Shown: one piece after another, positions 1-14,400 of the stretch
How positions within the stretch are numbered: the first letter of the stretch is position 1
Layout of the letters: each line of letters starts with the position of its first letter
Source of the DNA: Enchytraeus crypticus
Lineage: Eukaryota; Annelida; Clitellata; Enchytraeida; Enchytraeidae
NCBI GenBank assembly: GCA_905160935.1
Contig: CAJHZI010000533.1
Coordinates: 2,570,001 to 2,634,000 of the forward strand
Length of the DNA: 64,000 bases
Reading direction: 5' to 3'
Made by a program: the position numbers and the translations under genes
The notes under the pieces: generated by a model
What the model was told of the DNA's origin: nothing
The model's input: the letters and a program-made list of their open reading frames with translations, nothing else
Database searches by the model: none

Positions 1-5
1 TGTCT

Positions 6-57
<52 letters not shown>
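1..57. repeat. (TA)n array
   Basis: TA repeat from about position 9 to 56 at the left edge. Confidence 0.95.
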
Positions 58-59
<2 letters not shown>

Positions 60-228
60 AACTGTGATATCTGTAGTGTAGGTAACGCTTTAATTATTTC
101 ATATCAAATGCCAACTCTTCGATAATTCTACCGGTATATAGTTTGAGATCGTAACCAGTCGTCAAGTTTGTTCGACTGCTGATAAAGAGATGGAAGGTTT
201 AAATCCAGCTCTCGCTCCGCCATTAAAA

Positions 229-366
229 AGCTGGCAAAGCTAATGTTAACGTCAGTTTCCTCACTCGAAAATGATGTCAGTTAAGGGCGAGTCCAGGATT
301 TGAACCCCGCACATACTGATCCTCGGTCGAATATCTTACCGACATCGCCACTGGTTCCAGCCAGTG
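229..366 (-). mobile_element. SINE-A copy 1
   Basis: The family reads, in its own direction: GGCTGGAGCCAGTGGCGATG, an A-box-like GTCGGTAAGA, a B box GGTTCAAATCC, CTCGCCCGTCACTGACATCG, then GAGGAAACTGACGTTAACAT. The head resembles a tRNA. This copy is antisense and abuts exon A. Confidence 0.85.
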
Positions 367-439
367 TGATTAACATGCTCTGGATACAAAATACAATTAA
401 ATTAGACGTTAAACTTTTCGCATTGAACATTACTAACAG

Positions 440-699
440 CTTTGACCTGTCAAGTACTCAGCTGGACTGGCTGCTTGCCCAGATGCCCTCGCTGCTTCAG
501 CTCAACGACTACAAGATGACAGAAGAGTCTTCAATGCCGAGGCCGAGGATGAAGTTCTGTCCCTATCCCAATCACGTCCGGTGCAATCCTGCTTCCCTCT
601 ATCGGACTTATGATGGAAGATGTAACAATCTGGAGAGACCGCTGTTGGGCGCCTCACATCAGCCACTTGTTCGATTCCTGCCATCGCAATATGCAGACG
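440..699 (+). CDS. Peroxidase exon A (first visible)
   Basis: The acceptor AG at 438-439 is my best guess; another AG lies a little downstream. The donor G|GTAGGG follows 699 (phase 1). The exon encodes a Leu-rich stretch, then CPYPNHVRCNPASLYRTYDG and CNNL, which is the standard start of the peroxidase domain. The open frame continues upstream only through an antisense SINE (229-366), so that upstream part is not coding. Confidence 0.85.
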
Positions 700-1604
700 G
701 TAGGGCTCCTAAAATATCTGCCGTTTAATCCCAGCTAACTACTATACAGACTGCGTCAAAAAAACTTGACCCCCTACAGAAAATTTTCTATATCTCTGGT
801 ATCTGATGTCTCTTTATCAAGCGAATTTTAGGGATAATACATGATCCAATTTTACACATATGCTGAAAAATTCATGGAAATATATGCACCACAATTCGAG
901 TTACAGATCCTTTTGCGCCATGCCACTACCTCTTATAGGTTCTCCAAGCAGTTTGTCACCGAATACTCCTTTTTGGAGCCCTTCATTGATTCTTTGTGTT
1001 GGTAGTAGCAATCATACGAACTGATGCGGCAGAAGCCCCTAGTACTTGAGATATCTGACATGTATTACGACTTGTTCCAGGCTCTCCTTCCTTAGAATTA
1101 GTTTCGATAAATACTCTTAATAATTGACAAGGACCATCCTTTCAGCGGATAGGCTTGCTTTAATCTTTTGACCCCGTTACCTTGCTCATGGAGTATTTGT
1201 ATCCGCAATTTATAGTGACTTATAGTGGTAAGCTGTTTAGAGTATCTATAAGAGGTAGGGGCATGGCGCAAATTGATCTGCAACTCGAAATGTGGTGCAT
1301 ATATTTACATAAATATTTCAGCATATATGTAGAATTGGACCATGAATATAATCGCTTCAATTTATGTGATAAGGAGACATCAGATACCAAAGTTATAGAC
1401 CATTTTATGTAGGAAATCTATAAAAGGTAGGGGCATGGTGCAAAAAGATCCGTAACTTTAATTTTGCTGTATATATTTACATCACATTTTCAGCATATGT
1501 GTACAATTGGACCAGGAAAAAGTGCTTAAATTTACGTGATAAAAAGACATCAGATACAAAAGTTATAGAAAATTTTCTGTAGGGGGTCAGTTTTTTTGAC
1601 GCAG

Positions 1605-1649
<45 letters not shown>

Positions 1650-4600
1650 ATACTCTCTTCACTATTGAGGTAACTTTAATTTCTATTTTCCTTTCATTTT
1701 GATGATTTATTTTTATTCTCAATTATTATGCAAAACAAAAATATGCTTTAATCAAAACAAAATGCATTAAATTAATTAAATTACCACCACAAACAAAAGA
1801 GAGTTAATAACTCTGCATGACTATACAGTATAATTTTACAACCAGAAATAACGCAGACTAATAATCAAGAACATTGACTAATGCAATCCGTTGTTGCATA
1901 TATGCTACAACAGTACAATTGATAACCTAAAAAATGTAACACTGTTCAAGTCTTTATAGGAAATCAAATCAAATCATAGACTGAAGAAGTAAGGATTTAA
2001 TGTCAGTAAACGTTGCAAAGTAAACAGAAACAATTCTGTAGGTCAATTATTTCAAAATATCATGCTTATCAAATAAATAAATATTATTTTCTGTTGTAAT
2101 CTCAATAAATACAAAAATTCAAAGCAATTTCTAATTGCCAATCATGTTACGGATGTTATAATTGAGGATTGAGAGCACCCAGGATCTCAGTGACAGGACT
2201 TCCTCTACCCAGCGCTCGACTGGTCAGCGGAAGCATCCACTGGGACTTGGACAGACCTCACGGCTTCCACACTCTGATGGTCATGCAGATGGGTCAGTTC
2301 CTTGACCATGACCTTTCAAGAACGGCCATCACAAAGCTCAGTGTGGACTCGTCAGGTGTCTGTTGTTTTCTCAAGTGACCAGATGTTTAGATCAATCAAT
2401 AAATATATTAAAGAGATATAATAAATATATTAATATATTCTAATACTATATTAATATATTATTATGCATGTACATGTATATGTAATATAATAATATAATA
2501 ATATGTTATCATATTATTATTTTATTATATTAAAATATAATTATTTTTTGCTTTAGTAAAGACAAATTTAAAAAGTTAACGTCAGTTTCCTGCTCGTTAG
2601 AATGGGAGAGCACTGGAATTGAACTCACACTTACTGATCCGTTGTTGGACAACTTGACAAGTCTCCCATTTAGTTCATAAATCAGAAAGTTAATACCTTA
2701 ACAAAAAGCTATGCCTTATCCATATCTTATATAGCCTATTGTTAGGCAAAAATACAGTCTGAGGCGGTTGTCGATCATTGTCTTCTTCAGTGTTTGCTTA
2801 GTCGACACTTACAACACGTGCAGATAACGTTTGGTCCATTCTATAGAACTACTGTTTGAAAATTGAATTATGGCTGTCCGACATTTTTCAACGAAAGTCT
2901 GTAATCGGAGTGAGATTCTTTGTATGTGCTGATTAAAAAAATATTTATCTGTTTCGATAAAGACAATTAAAATAAAACTGCAATTCAACATTATAAAAGC
3001 TAAATTATTAAATAGAAGAAAGTCCAACTGGAATATAATTTGAAAGTAAAATAACGTATAGACATCATGAGGATGCGCTTAATAAAAAAAACATCGAATT
3101 AATCCTGAGACGACTTGCTTAAATATGTCAGATATATATACATGTATATATATATATATATCTCTATATTGACTCTACTCTATATTGACTCCACTCTCCA
3201 ATTTCTATTAACCCCATCCCTATTTACTCCACCTATATTGTCTCCATTTCCTATTGACTCCACTCCATATTGACTCCACTCCATATTGACTCCACTTCAT
3301 ATTGACTCCAGCCCCTAATGACTCCACCCCTATCGACTCTACACCCTATTGACTACACTCCCTATTGACTCTACTCTCTATTGACCCCACAACTTATTGA
3401 CTCCACCTCTATTTCCTCCACTTCCTATTAACTCTACTCCATATTGACTCCACTCATTATTGACTCCACTCCATATCGACCCTTTCATCGTCTCTGCTAT
3501 GCTTGAGTAGGTTATGGAGAAGAGTTGGAGGAAGTTGAGTGTGGTTATGACGGATGTGATACAAGAGGTTTAGAGAACAAAGCTTGCTTCCCCATACTTC
3601 TATCACACAATGACTCTTTCTATGGCTCAAGTGATAAACGCTGTCTGATGTTCGTCAGGTCTCAAGAGGTTCCAAACGCTCACTGCAAACCAGGTAACTG
3701 ACGTTAAACCAATCACTTGACATTGAGGGATGCGAGTAAGTTTTACCTATTAACTGATCTTCAAGTTCTATATATTAATATATCAATAACTTTAAGCTAT
3801 AAGTTCAATAAATTCAAGTAATCAATATTTTTGTTGATGTTCTGTTTTTTTTAACTAAATGAGTGTTTTTGTATTTGTTATTAGTATTATTACGAATTAT
3901 ATATGTATTTTTTTTAAATTTAACTTGTACCAGTGCAATAGTAATTTTAATTCTAAAACCAGTAATCTTACCGGCTAATTTGTAGCCTGCATGTAGTAAA
4001 TTTGTGATCCTTAAAGTGAGCATTGAATATAAATTCAAGGCTCTACCGTTATTGATTTCTTTTCAAAGATGAAACTGACGTTAAATTTGGTTTTAGGTTT
4101 TAAAAAAATTACCTAAATATTTAAAATAATTATCAAACAAAAGTGATTATATCCAATACTATCTTGTTCAATCCTTAGTGTTCTCTTGCGCTCTCTCACT
4201 ATCTCTGTCATATCTCACTCTCTCACTCTCTATCACATTTCACTCTATTCCAAATGTTCACAATTTCACTTGCGAAGAACTGGTTGTATCGTTGTTGCGC
4301 AAGTCCTGGATAGAAAGTTGACTTAGCCATTGGAAATTCGACGAACAAAATAGCACGAGAATAAGTGATACTATAAAAGAGTAAAGTAACTCTGTGTGCA
4401 TACACAATCTTCATGATGTGTTAATAGATTAATTTAATCAATCGATTACTTATTTAAGTCATTATCACAAATATTGTGGATGCTACAGTATCACATGAAA
4501 AAGCAAAATGAATAATGCAGTATTAAACTAAAGAGATAACGCTGAGAGGAAAAACAATCTGCCAATTATTGAAAGAATAGTTATTTATATATATTATTAT

Positions 4601-6961
4601 TGAATTAAAAAGGGATTCGTTTAATTGAAGATATTAAAGTAAGCTAGTATTTACCAACAAGCCAAGCACGGAGCTTAACTTTTAATAGAGGGAATGAGTG
4701 TGTAGTTGTTAATTCATTAGGCATCAAGTTCCAAAAGTTAGGGCCTCTAATTCTTACAGCTTTTTCTCTTAAAGAAGTTCTATAGGATGGCACATAAAAA
4801 ATATTGGTCTTTCTGAGGTTGTATGATAAGTCTGTGTTACATTTTATTGATATCAGCGAATTACATATCTCTAGCAACAACTTGAACTTGAATCTAAATA
4901 AAAACTGGATGCATGAAAAGTACGTTTTTGTAAAATGATTAGTTTATTCATGAAATTTTTAGGGGCACATCCTCATATAATAATACAGTAATTTAGGTGA
5001 GGATAAACTAATGTATAGTATAGATAAACAATCCTTGGATAGCTTATATTTCAATTTGCATAAAATACTCAACGCTTTGGCAATCTTTAAAGATACTAAA
5101 TTAATTTGTTTATGCCAGTTTAATTTTGAGTCGACGATTACTCCAAGAAATTTCGTTGATTCGACCCTAGACAGCAATACATCATCAATCTTTATTTCAA
5201 ATGTGGAGTTTCTATTATTATAACCTAGATTTGCTAACACACTTTTAAATCCAAACAGCATATAATTTGTTTTTAAAATATTTAAAGATAGTCTATTACA
5301 TCTGAACCAGTCAGATAACAGTATCAACTCAGTATTAACAGTATTCATTAATTGTGAAATATCAGAATATAGTAAATTAGTGTCATCAGCAAACAATATA
5401 AAGTCGAGATGCTTACAAACCGATGGCATGTCATAAATATAAATTAAGAACAAAAGAGGCCCCAGGATGGATCCTTGAGGAACACCACAACATATTTCAT
5501 TTAGTTCTGAGGGTTAGTTATTAATTAATTAATTATTATACTGTTGACGTTTTGATAAATAGCTTCGAATTAAATCATTTGGTAAGCCTCGTATACCATA
5601 ATAGTTTAATTTTTGAAGTAATATTTCGTAGTTCAACGTATCAAACGCTTTCGACAAATCAACAAATATGCCTATACAGAAGTCACCCTTATCTATAGCT
5701 TCCGATATCATATCATATAGTTGCATTAATGCCATGTAAGTAGAATGGTTTTTACGGAAACCGTATTGAAGACTCTATTATTTTATACTTTTCAAAAAAA
5801 ACGCACTAATCGTATCTCTATTATTTTCACAAATATTTTAGAAAAGTATGTAAGGACACTTATTGGTCTATAATTTCTAAATTCAGTTTTATCACCTGAC
5901 TTATATATGGGACAAACTTTAGCAATTTTCATTTTATTTAAAAATGTTCCGTTTGATATGGCTATATTTATAATTTCTGTCAATGGACTGGCAATACTAT
6001 CAATAGTTTCCTTTAAGATTTTTACAGGAATTTCATCATAACCTGTGCTGTCGGAGTTTTTTTAATTTTTTGATTATATGAATAGTTTCTTGGTTTGAAG
6101 CCAAAGTAAATCCAAATGAATTAATATTTTTTGGGTTTTTAACCATATAATGCGTGTAGGTGTTGTTAGATGGTGGAATTTCTTTAGCTAAGGATTTCCC
6201 AATGTTAACAAAATAGTTATTGAACTCGTCAGAGATTAATTTACTGTCGTGTACCAATTTGCCATCATAAAGAAATTCTTGGTTTTAGCTACTTTTACTT
6301 TGTTTAAAAGTGCATTTAGAACTTTCCAACTTTTTCTTTGATCACCGTTGCCGTCTGCAATTTTTTCTTATAATATGTTCTTTCAACATTGTATAATAGT
6401 TTACGCGATTTATTTCGATACTCTATATATGTAGTTTTAGAATCTTTGGTATTTAGCTTTTTATGTTTTTTTAAACAGTTCAGATTTAGTTAAGCAAGAT
6501 TTCACTAATCCAGGAGTCATCCATTCTTTACGTGGAAGTTGTGCATTATTACGATAGATTTTAGTTTTTATTTTGGAAAGAAACTCTTAAACCCACTGGT
6601 GTAAATCTTAAGAAACTTTTCATAGATTCTATTTGGATCTGTTTGGCCATCATTATCGTATATAAAACTCCAATTTTGTGACAATAAATATTCATTAAAG
6701 CGGTCTATTGCTGGTTGAGTAAAAGGCCTTTTACCACTTGATTCAGAGGGATTGTAATTATTACTTCTTGTTTTGTTAGAAATAGGACTATATTGGAGTA
6801 GGACCGGACAGTGATCTGAAATATCGCTAATACAGTAAATCTGATTTGCATTTTTGTAGATCAGCATTAATCAAATATTATCTATCAGCGAAGCAGATTC
6901 GCCAGCCACTCTAGTAGCTATGATAGCATAGGTAAAATATATGCATATATATACATATATA

Positions 6962-7005
<44 letters not shown>

Positions 7006-7556
7006 ATATATAGATGTATGTGTGTGTTGTGTCAGGGCCCAGAGAGCAACTAAACCAGCTTACCGCCTATCTAGACGCCTCGCATATCTATGGTAGCACG
7101 CGCAAGGTAGCTTTTGGACTGAGGAAAAAATCACGACGTAAGTCCTACATGGCATTAAAATAAATCTCTCCGCTTCGATTTACAGAAGTTCTGAATGACA
7201 CCGTACTGGGTTTTCTATTGACACATTGTATTTAATATTACAAATTATAATTTAGCTAACACAAAAGCTGTATGACTTGAATTTATTTTAATTATATGAT
7301 TCATTGATTGTTTGATTGACAAAGATGAATAGATATATGGCTAGATGGATAAATTGATTGAATGATTTATTTACTAAATGACAAATCAAATGATTGATTG
7401 ATTGATTGCTTGATTGATTGATTGAAAGATTAGTTTATTTATTTATTTATTGATGGATTGAGTGATTCATTGACTGATTGATTGACTGATTTTTTTTATT
7501 GACTGATTGATTGATTTTTTGGTTGATTGACAGATTGATTGACAGATTGATTGACA

Positions 7557-7587
<31 letters not shown>

Positions 7588-10500
7588 TGGTTTGTTGATT
7601 AATTTATTGATGATTGACCAACTGATTGATTGACTGATTGATGGATGAATGGATTGATGGATTGATGGACTGAGTGATTGATTTATTTATGATTTACACA
7701 GGACGCGGTAAGATGGCGACTGTACGTCATCCTGCAGGCAGCTCATACAAGGCTATGATCCCGTACGACGAGGATGAGGTCAACGAGTGCATCGGTAGGA
7801 ACAGCACACTGCGCTGCTTCAAGGCGGGTGGGTTCATGCTCTCGGTCTTCCTCTGATTATTTTTTTAATGAAATATGAATCATATTTATTTCACTTTAGG
7901 CTACATTATGCGCAAGAATTACATGAGATAAAGTGAAAAAGGACACAAAGGCCACGAATGCACTGACATGTGAATTAAACAAACATAGTCAAAATAAACA
8001 ATATAAAGCAGTTAAAAGCTAGCAGCAAATCAAAATGTTCAATCCAGCTTATTCTAACACACTTTACTGTTGCTATAATCTTTCAGCTGCTCACCCTTCC
8101 CATTTTTTTACAGTGATACATGGCATTTCTTCCCTTTATGTGCATAAACTTTATACATTTTGCTTTCAATATCTAAATTCGAAGCAGAGCATCAACTGTT
8201 CTCAATAGTTCCACAGTTTTATGTTCATTTTCAATGATTTACAAACGTTAATTTTCTAGAGTCGAACGTACACCAATGCATAAAAATTTACTTGTTCTAA
8301 ACTAAAAGTATGACATTTATTTTAGTAGTTTAAAACTCCTAAATAAATCTAAACAAGCTTTTCGTGTTTCTAAATTTTAAAAATATAATCCTAGTCCAAT
8401 AAAATACTAGTCTAATAAAATGATAGTCTAATAAAATCCTAGTCTAAGGAGATATTTGTCCAATAAAAAGCCTACCAGTCTAACAAAATCTTAGTTCAAT
8501 AAAATCCTAGTCTAATAAAATCCTAGTCTAACAAAATCCTAGTCTAATAGAATCCTAGTCTTATAAAATCCAAGTCTAATAGAATCATAGTCTAATAAAA
8601 TCCAAGTCTAATAAAATCATAGTCTTATAAAATCATAGTCTTATAAAATCCTAGTCTAATAAAATCCTAGTCTAATAAAATCCAAGTCTAATAAAATCAT
8701 AGTCTTATAAAATCATAGTCTAATAAAATCATAGTCTTATAAAATCCTAGTCTTATATTGTGGTTTCAAACACGTGTAGGTGACGGAAGAGTGAATGAGT
8801 TCAGTGGACTATTGACACAACACGTGATATGGGTCCGAGAGCACAATAGGATAGAGTCCGTACTACATGTCCTCAATCCTCACTGGAGCGGTGAAAGGTT
8901 GTATTTATTACAATATTTCTTTCTTTTTATTTATTAATTTTTTTTCTAAAAGGCAGCATTTTAGTGATTAATTTATGCTTATTCCAGATCAAGTATTCGT
9001 GCTTAGTAAAAATATTTTGCCAAGAATTTAATGATTTTAGTTATTGTTTTTCTTCTTCATGAATTTATTGATTGACAGCAAAGGCACATTTTAATGCAAA
9101 ATTCTAAGAAATGTTAAATTTTAATATGAAGTTTCACTTTTCAACACAGAATACAAGTAAATTAAAGTATACCTATATAAACCAATTCATTTTCATTTGA
9201 AATACATCTATAATTAAGCATTAAGATTGTATTGATCACTTTTAAATTGCAAACTGAATAAAAAATACCATTCCGTCAATCAGTGGCTGATTAAAAACAT
9301 TTTTACTAAAATAAAATTACACTTAATATAATAGAAGTATATTTCCGTCACTGAAAGGCACAGTTTGGCTTTATTTTATTAATTATAAAATTATAATGTA
9401 TAATTACTTTACTTAAATAAAACAAATAAAGAAATGTCATTAAACTAAATGAGTACATTAAAATATACCAGATTGTTTCAGGAGACAAGGAGGATTATAG
9501 TGGCAATATGGCAACAATGCGTGTATGGGGAATATCTCCCCGTAATACTCGGTCCATATATTATGAGGAAATACGGACTGGAGCTTAACAAACAGGGTCA
9601 CTGGAATGGTATGAGCCTTCTCAAGGTCAATGTAGTGATGGTAGAAAACTTTTAACGTCCATCTGTCTATCGAGTTCTATGTGTTTAACATAGAACTCGA
9701 TAGACAGGTGGACTTTAAAAGTTTTCTACCATCAGTAAGAGTTCTTTTTAAAAGTTTTCTACCATCAGTAAGAGTTCTTCACATACGTTGTCAATCGTCG
9801 CATACTGTGTCCTTATTCACATACTGTGTCATTATTCACATACTGTGTCATTATTCACATGCTGTGTCATTATTCACATAAGTAGACTGTGTTATTATAC
9901 ACATACTGTGTCATGTTTACATACTGTATCATTTTTTAATATACTCTGTCATTTTTCACATACTGCGTAATTTTTAACGTACTGTGTCATTCTTAATTTA
10001 ATTAATAAATTTATTGTAATTTTTAACGTATTCTGTCATTCCGCTCTCCATATGAGCGCAACATTCGTCAACACAAAAGCTTAGCCCTGTTGAGTATTAT
10101 AGACGTTTTCGGCTATTCGTTAAATATTATCGTTTTAATAGAGTGTGCATTGCCCTAGGTTTACGGTGCTTAGCTAGCTTTATTTATGAAATTTTTTATT
10201 AAATGTATATTGAAAGCCATTTGATTTATTTATATATCCCGTGTTGTGTCTGGGCCATTAAAGAATTGAGCAATTAGAAAGCTACTGAAATGCATCAAGT
10301 TCTCTCATATGATGATAAATAAGTACTGAGGAGAAGACATAATGAACCACATCAGATAAATATTTTTCGCAAATCATAGACTATGTTGGAGTTCGGATAT
10401 GCCATTTGTGAATAGATTAACTTGTTAATCGATGGAGTTCTCTTTAAAGACTGTGGCAGCAGTCTGAGTAGAATATGTGCCCTTGACCTGTCACTTGCAA

Positions 10501-11452
10501 TAACGCTATAGAGAGTGCATTAGTGTAATTACGACATGATGACGACCCTGACATCATCCTTGGATGAGGAAATGGCCATTAAACGTCTATTAATATTATT
10601 ATTATTGTTATTCACGACTTCTTTGACAGTTGGGTATTTTTATCACAGGTTACGATACTAGGGTAGATGCTGGTATCGCTAACAGTTTCGCCACGGCGGC
10701 AATGAGGTTTGGTCACACTCAGATACAGGGCATTCTTACAGGTCGCAATGAGAAATATTCCATCACATCCGTTATTCCTCTAAGCACTGTGAGTAAAAGC
10801 TAAAAAAGCTAAGGTTAACGTCAATTTCCTCACTCGAAAGCGATGTCAGTGACGGGCGAGCCCAGGATTTGAACCCCGCACATACTGCTCCGTGGTCGAA
10901 TATCTTACCGACTTCCACTGGCTCCAGCCAGTGGCCAATACATTAACGTCGTCTGAAAAGAGATTTGTAATGATTTCTAAAAATCTCAACTCGTTCTCAA
11001 ATAAATCTCCTTTAGTTCAAATTTTCTTACCTCAAAATGTAAACGCTCAATTTCCTTCCATTGATTGAAACGCTTAACCTCCTCATCTTCGCTTCTCTTC
11101 TTCAATGCATTTTAAAATAATGCCTAGGGCGAGTATGGTTCCAAAAATTTACTCTAGATTGCCTTACTCATAAATGATGATATCTATCATGTTTATAATT
11201 AGCATGTTATAATTAGCAATTCGCTGATCAGTCAACTGGACATCAAAACTTTACCGCTGATAATACCATAATGAGTCTGAACTAATCAAATTGAATGAAG
11301 CATACTACTATTTTGCTTCATATGTATTATTAGAAATAATTGGCATTTTCTAAAGTTTTAATTATTTATCAATTTTGACGCATTCTACTTCATCACGGAG
11401 AGATTGATACCTGCATCCTAACAGCTCAACTTGATGTGTAACAACAACTCTG

Positions 11453-11495
<43 letters not shown>

Positions 11496-14400
11496 AGTAC
11501 ATTGCCAAGTGATAGGTTAAAGGTACATATTCATACTCAGAGTCTTCTTTCGCGCTCCATATTGAGCACCCCATAGATATAAATAATGAGTTCTATTTAT
11601 TCATTCAGCAACTACGCCGTCCCTATCTGATATACGAGAAGCCACATCGAGGCATGGACATGATGATACTAGGGTTGATAGGGGAGAGCACCCAGACACG
11701 TGACCCATTCATCACAAGTCAAGTGACCAACCACTTGTTCACCGAAGAGCCTCCACACGGTCTGGGTGAAGATCTCATGTCCTTGAACATACAGAGAGGC
11801 AGGGACCATGGTCTGCCGGGTACGTCGTTATCTAGTCAAATCTTTAAACTATTTCTTGACCAAATAATTACATGATGGTGGAGGATAAGTTTACCTGCTA
11901 AGAAAATAATCTGTTGCATTATACATTGGGCCTATATATATATATATATATATATATATTGTGTGTGTGTTTGTGTGTGTGTGTGAAAAAAGGGGATTAA
12001 GTATGAAAGATTCATCAGCACAACACTGATGATCAGCAGTCAAACTATGCGTTGATTTATTTGTCACCTATATTGCCTTAATATCACCTCAATTGATATT
12101 GGTGTTATGGAGAAATTATCATGGGGATATAATCTCTCATTTGAGGACATCCATGCAGTTGTTCCGAAACTTCAGTTATCAAGCAAATGCCCTGTGCTCA
12201 ACCAATCAGAGCCCTGATTTTAACCTGCATTGAAAATATTAAAGGTCGACATCATATTTAATAAAAGCTAATATACCTGAAATTTAGTTAAATGTAATGG
12301 TATTAAGCCGGCTTATTCCAATCTAGCTGCAATTTATAACGACAACTGGTTTACATTTTTTAACAAATGTACTTATGTAGCATTAACTCTCAGCATACAT
12401 ACCATTGCTACATTGGTCACCGTTGCCACACGGGATTTTCTTTGGTTTTAAACTAGCACTGGCTGAAGCCAGTGGCGATGTCGGTAAGATATTCGACCGC
12501 GGATCAGTACGTGCGGAGTATCCTGGCCTTGCCCGTCACTGACATCGTGTTCGAGTGAGGAAACTGACGTTAACATTAGCTTTACCAGCTTCTTAATAAG
12601 TTAACATTTCATTTTGTCACCAGGTTACAACAAGTACAGGGAATGGTGCGGTCTTCCGCGTGCTAGAACTTTCGATGATCTTGTGGACCTGCCGGTGGAT
12701 GTTTTGAGGAGGATTCGACTTCTCTATGCCGATGTTGATGACATCGACCTCTGGCCTGGAGGAATCACAGAAAGGTCATCATCAGGGTCAATCCTGGGTC
12801 CGACCTTCACCTGTATCCTCGCCCGTCAGTTCATGAACCTTAAGAAAGGTGACAGGTTCTGGTTTGAAAATAACCTTCAAAATCCCTATCCTTTTTCAAA
12901 TGGTAAGAACACATCAATCAATAACTTATCATTATAACGTTCACAATCCATACCCTTCAAAGTATTCCATCATTGTAAACATTTGATTATAACATCATTG
13001 CAGCTAAGGAAACTCTCACTTGTACAATATGGCATTCTATTCCACAAGATCTTCGATCTTATAATTGTATTGGTACTTTTCTGGGCAAGCCAACACCCAT
13101 CTCCTTTTCGGACCATAAGACAAAAGTTTGACCCTCTTGTCATGGATCTTGGATTTACACTGTTTTGGTTTCGCTTACACTTGTGGTCTTTGTAAACTCA
13201 GTCGTCATTATGTGATGTTTTGGCGCCTCTTTGTACATAGTCTGCAAGAGACGTCTCTGACATTGCCTTATGGCGAGGAACCGGACGTTAAATTCCTATT
13301 GATCGATTGTAAATCATGTAGATTAATCAAATCAGTTAAGCAACAGTAGGTCGTATAGATAATTGGTGTGATACTCAATTGAAACATGACTTCATAATTA
13401 AGTTGGAATCACTAAGTCATTAACCCAAACCCTCAAAGACAAGAAATCTGAAATCATATAGGTCCTGTAACCAATCAATAGGTAGAGAAAACGCAATCAA
13501 AAATCGTTTTTATAAGTGAATCACTTTCTGACTGAAGTGACAGCAACTCAATTAGTGCTTTGTTGCATTTAATGGAACTAAAATGTCTCGTGAATATTCT
13601 AAATTATCTTTATCTTGTGTGCATTATTTGTTGCTTTGGGACTGTAGATCAATTGAGCGCAATTCGCAGAGTTCGGTACAGTAAAATACTGTGTCGGAAT
13701 GCTGATTCAATTCCATACATTCAGCCCAATGTTTTCCTTCATCCGCTCTCGCACGTGCTTCAACAACACAGGTTCTAATCACATCTTCCTACTTTCAATC
13801 TCAGTTTAACTAGACCCAGGATGAGACAATTCTGCAGAAATTTCTGGAGCTCACCAAAAGAATGCCCTTTCTGACGTTGGTTTGGATCTTAGTGCTTTTT
13901 CAAGTCTTTTGCGATACATGCAATTCACGGTTGATCTATTCTTCAGTAACAACACGGGTCTTAGTAAAAATGTTAAAAAGTTGTATAAAACATTTACCAC
14001 ATCTTAAAGGTATTATATAACTTGGCATTTATACCCACTGATACACAAGTTTACAATGCTAAATAGCCAAACTACGAGGTATTTATTCTATTTTATGTAA
14101 TGAAGTTGATCCTATATGATAATTATAGCATTATGGTTAGTAGAATACTATCCCCGTGTTGTGTCCGGGTTGTTTGAAGAATAGACCAACCGGTGACGGC
14201 ACGTGTCGTAGAAGGCGACTAAAGCACTAAGATCCATACCAACGTCAGAAAGGGCATTCGGTTGGTGAGCGTCTAGGCTCCAGAAATTGCCACAAAATTT
14301 TCTAAAACGAATGCAAGAGACTTTGATATGTTATGGGACAGAGAGTAGTGGAGAAGGTCCATTCATGCTCCGACCCTCCCTAGTTAAACTGGAATTAAAG

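Noticed and set aside
300-439. Upstream part of the open frame that runs into peroxidase exon A
   Set aside because: It is the antisense strand of a SINE-A copy plus intron sequence; the peroxidase match starts only after the acceptor near 440.
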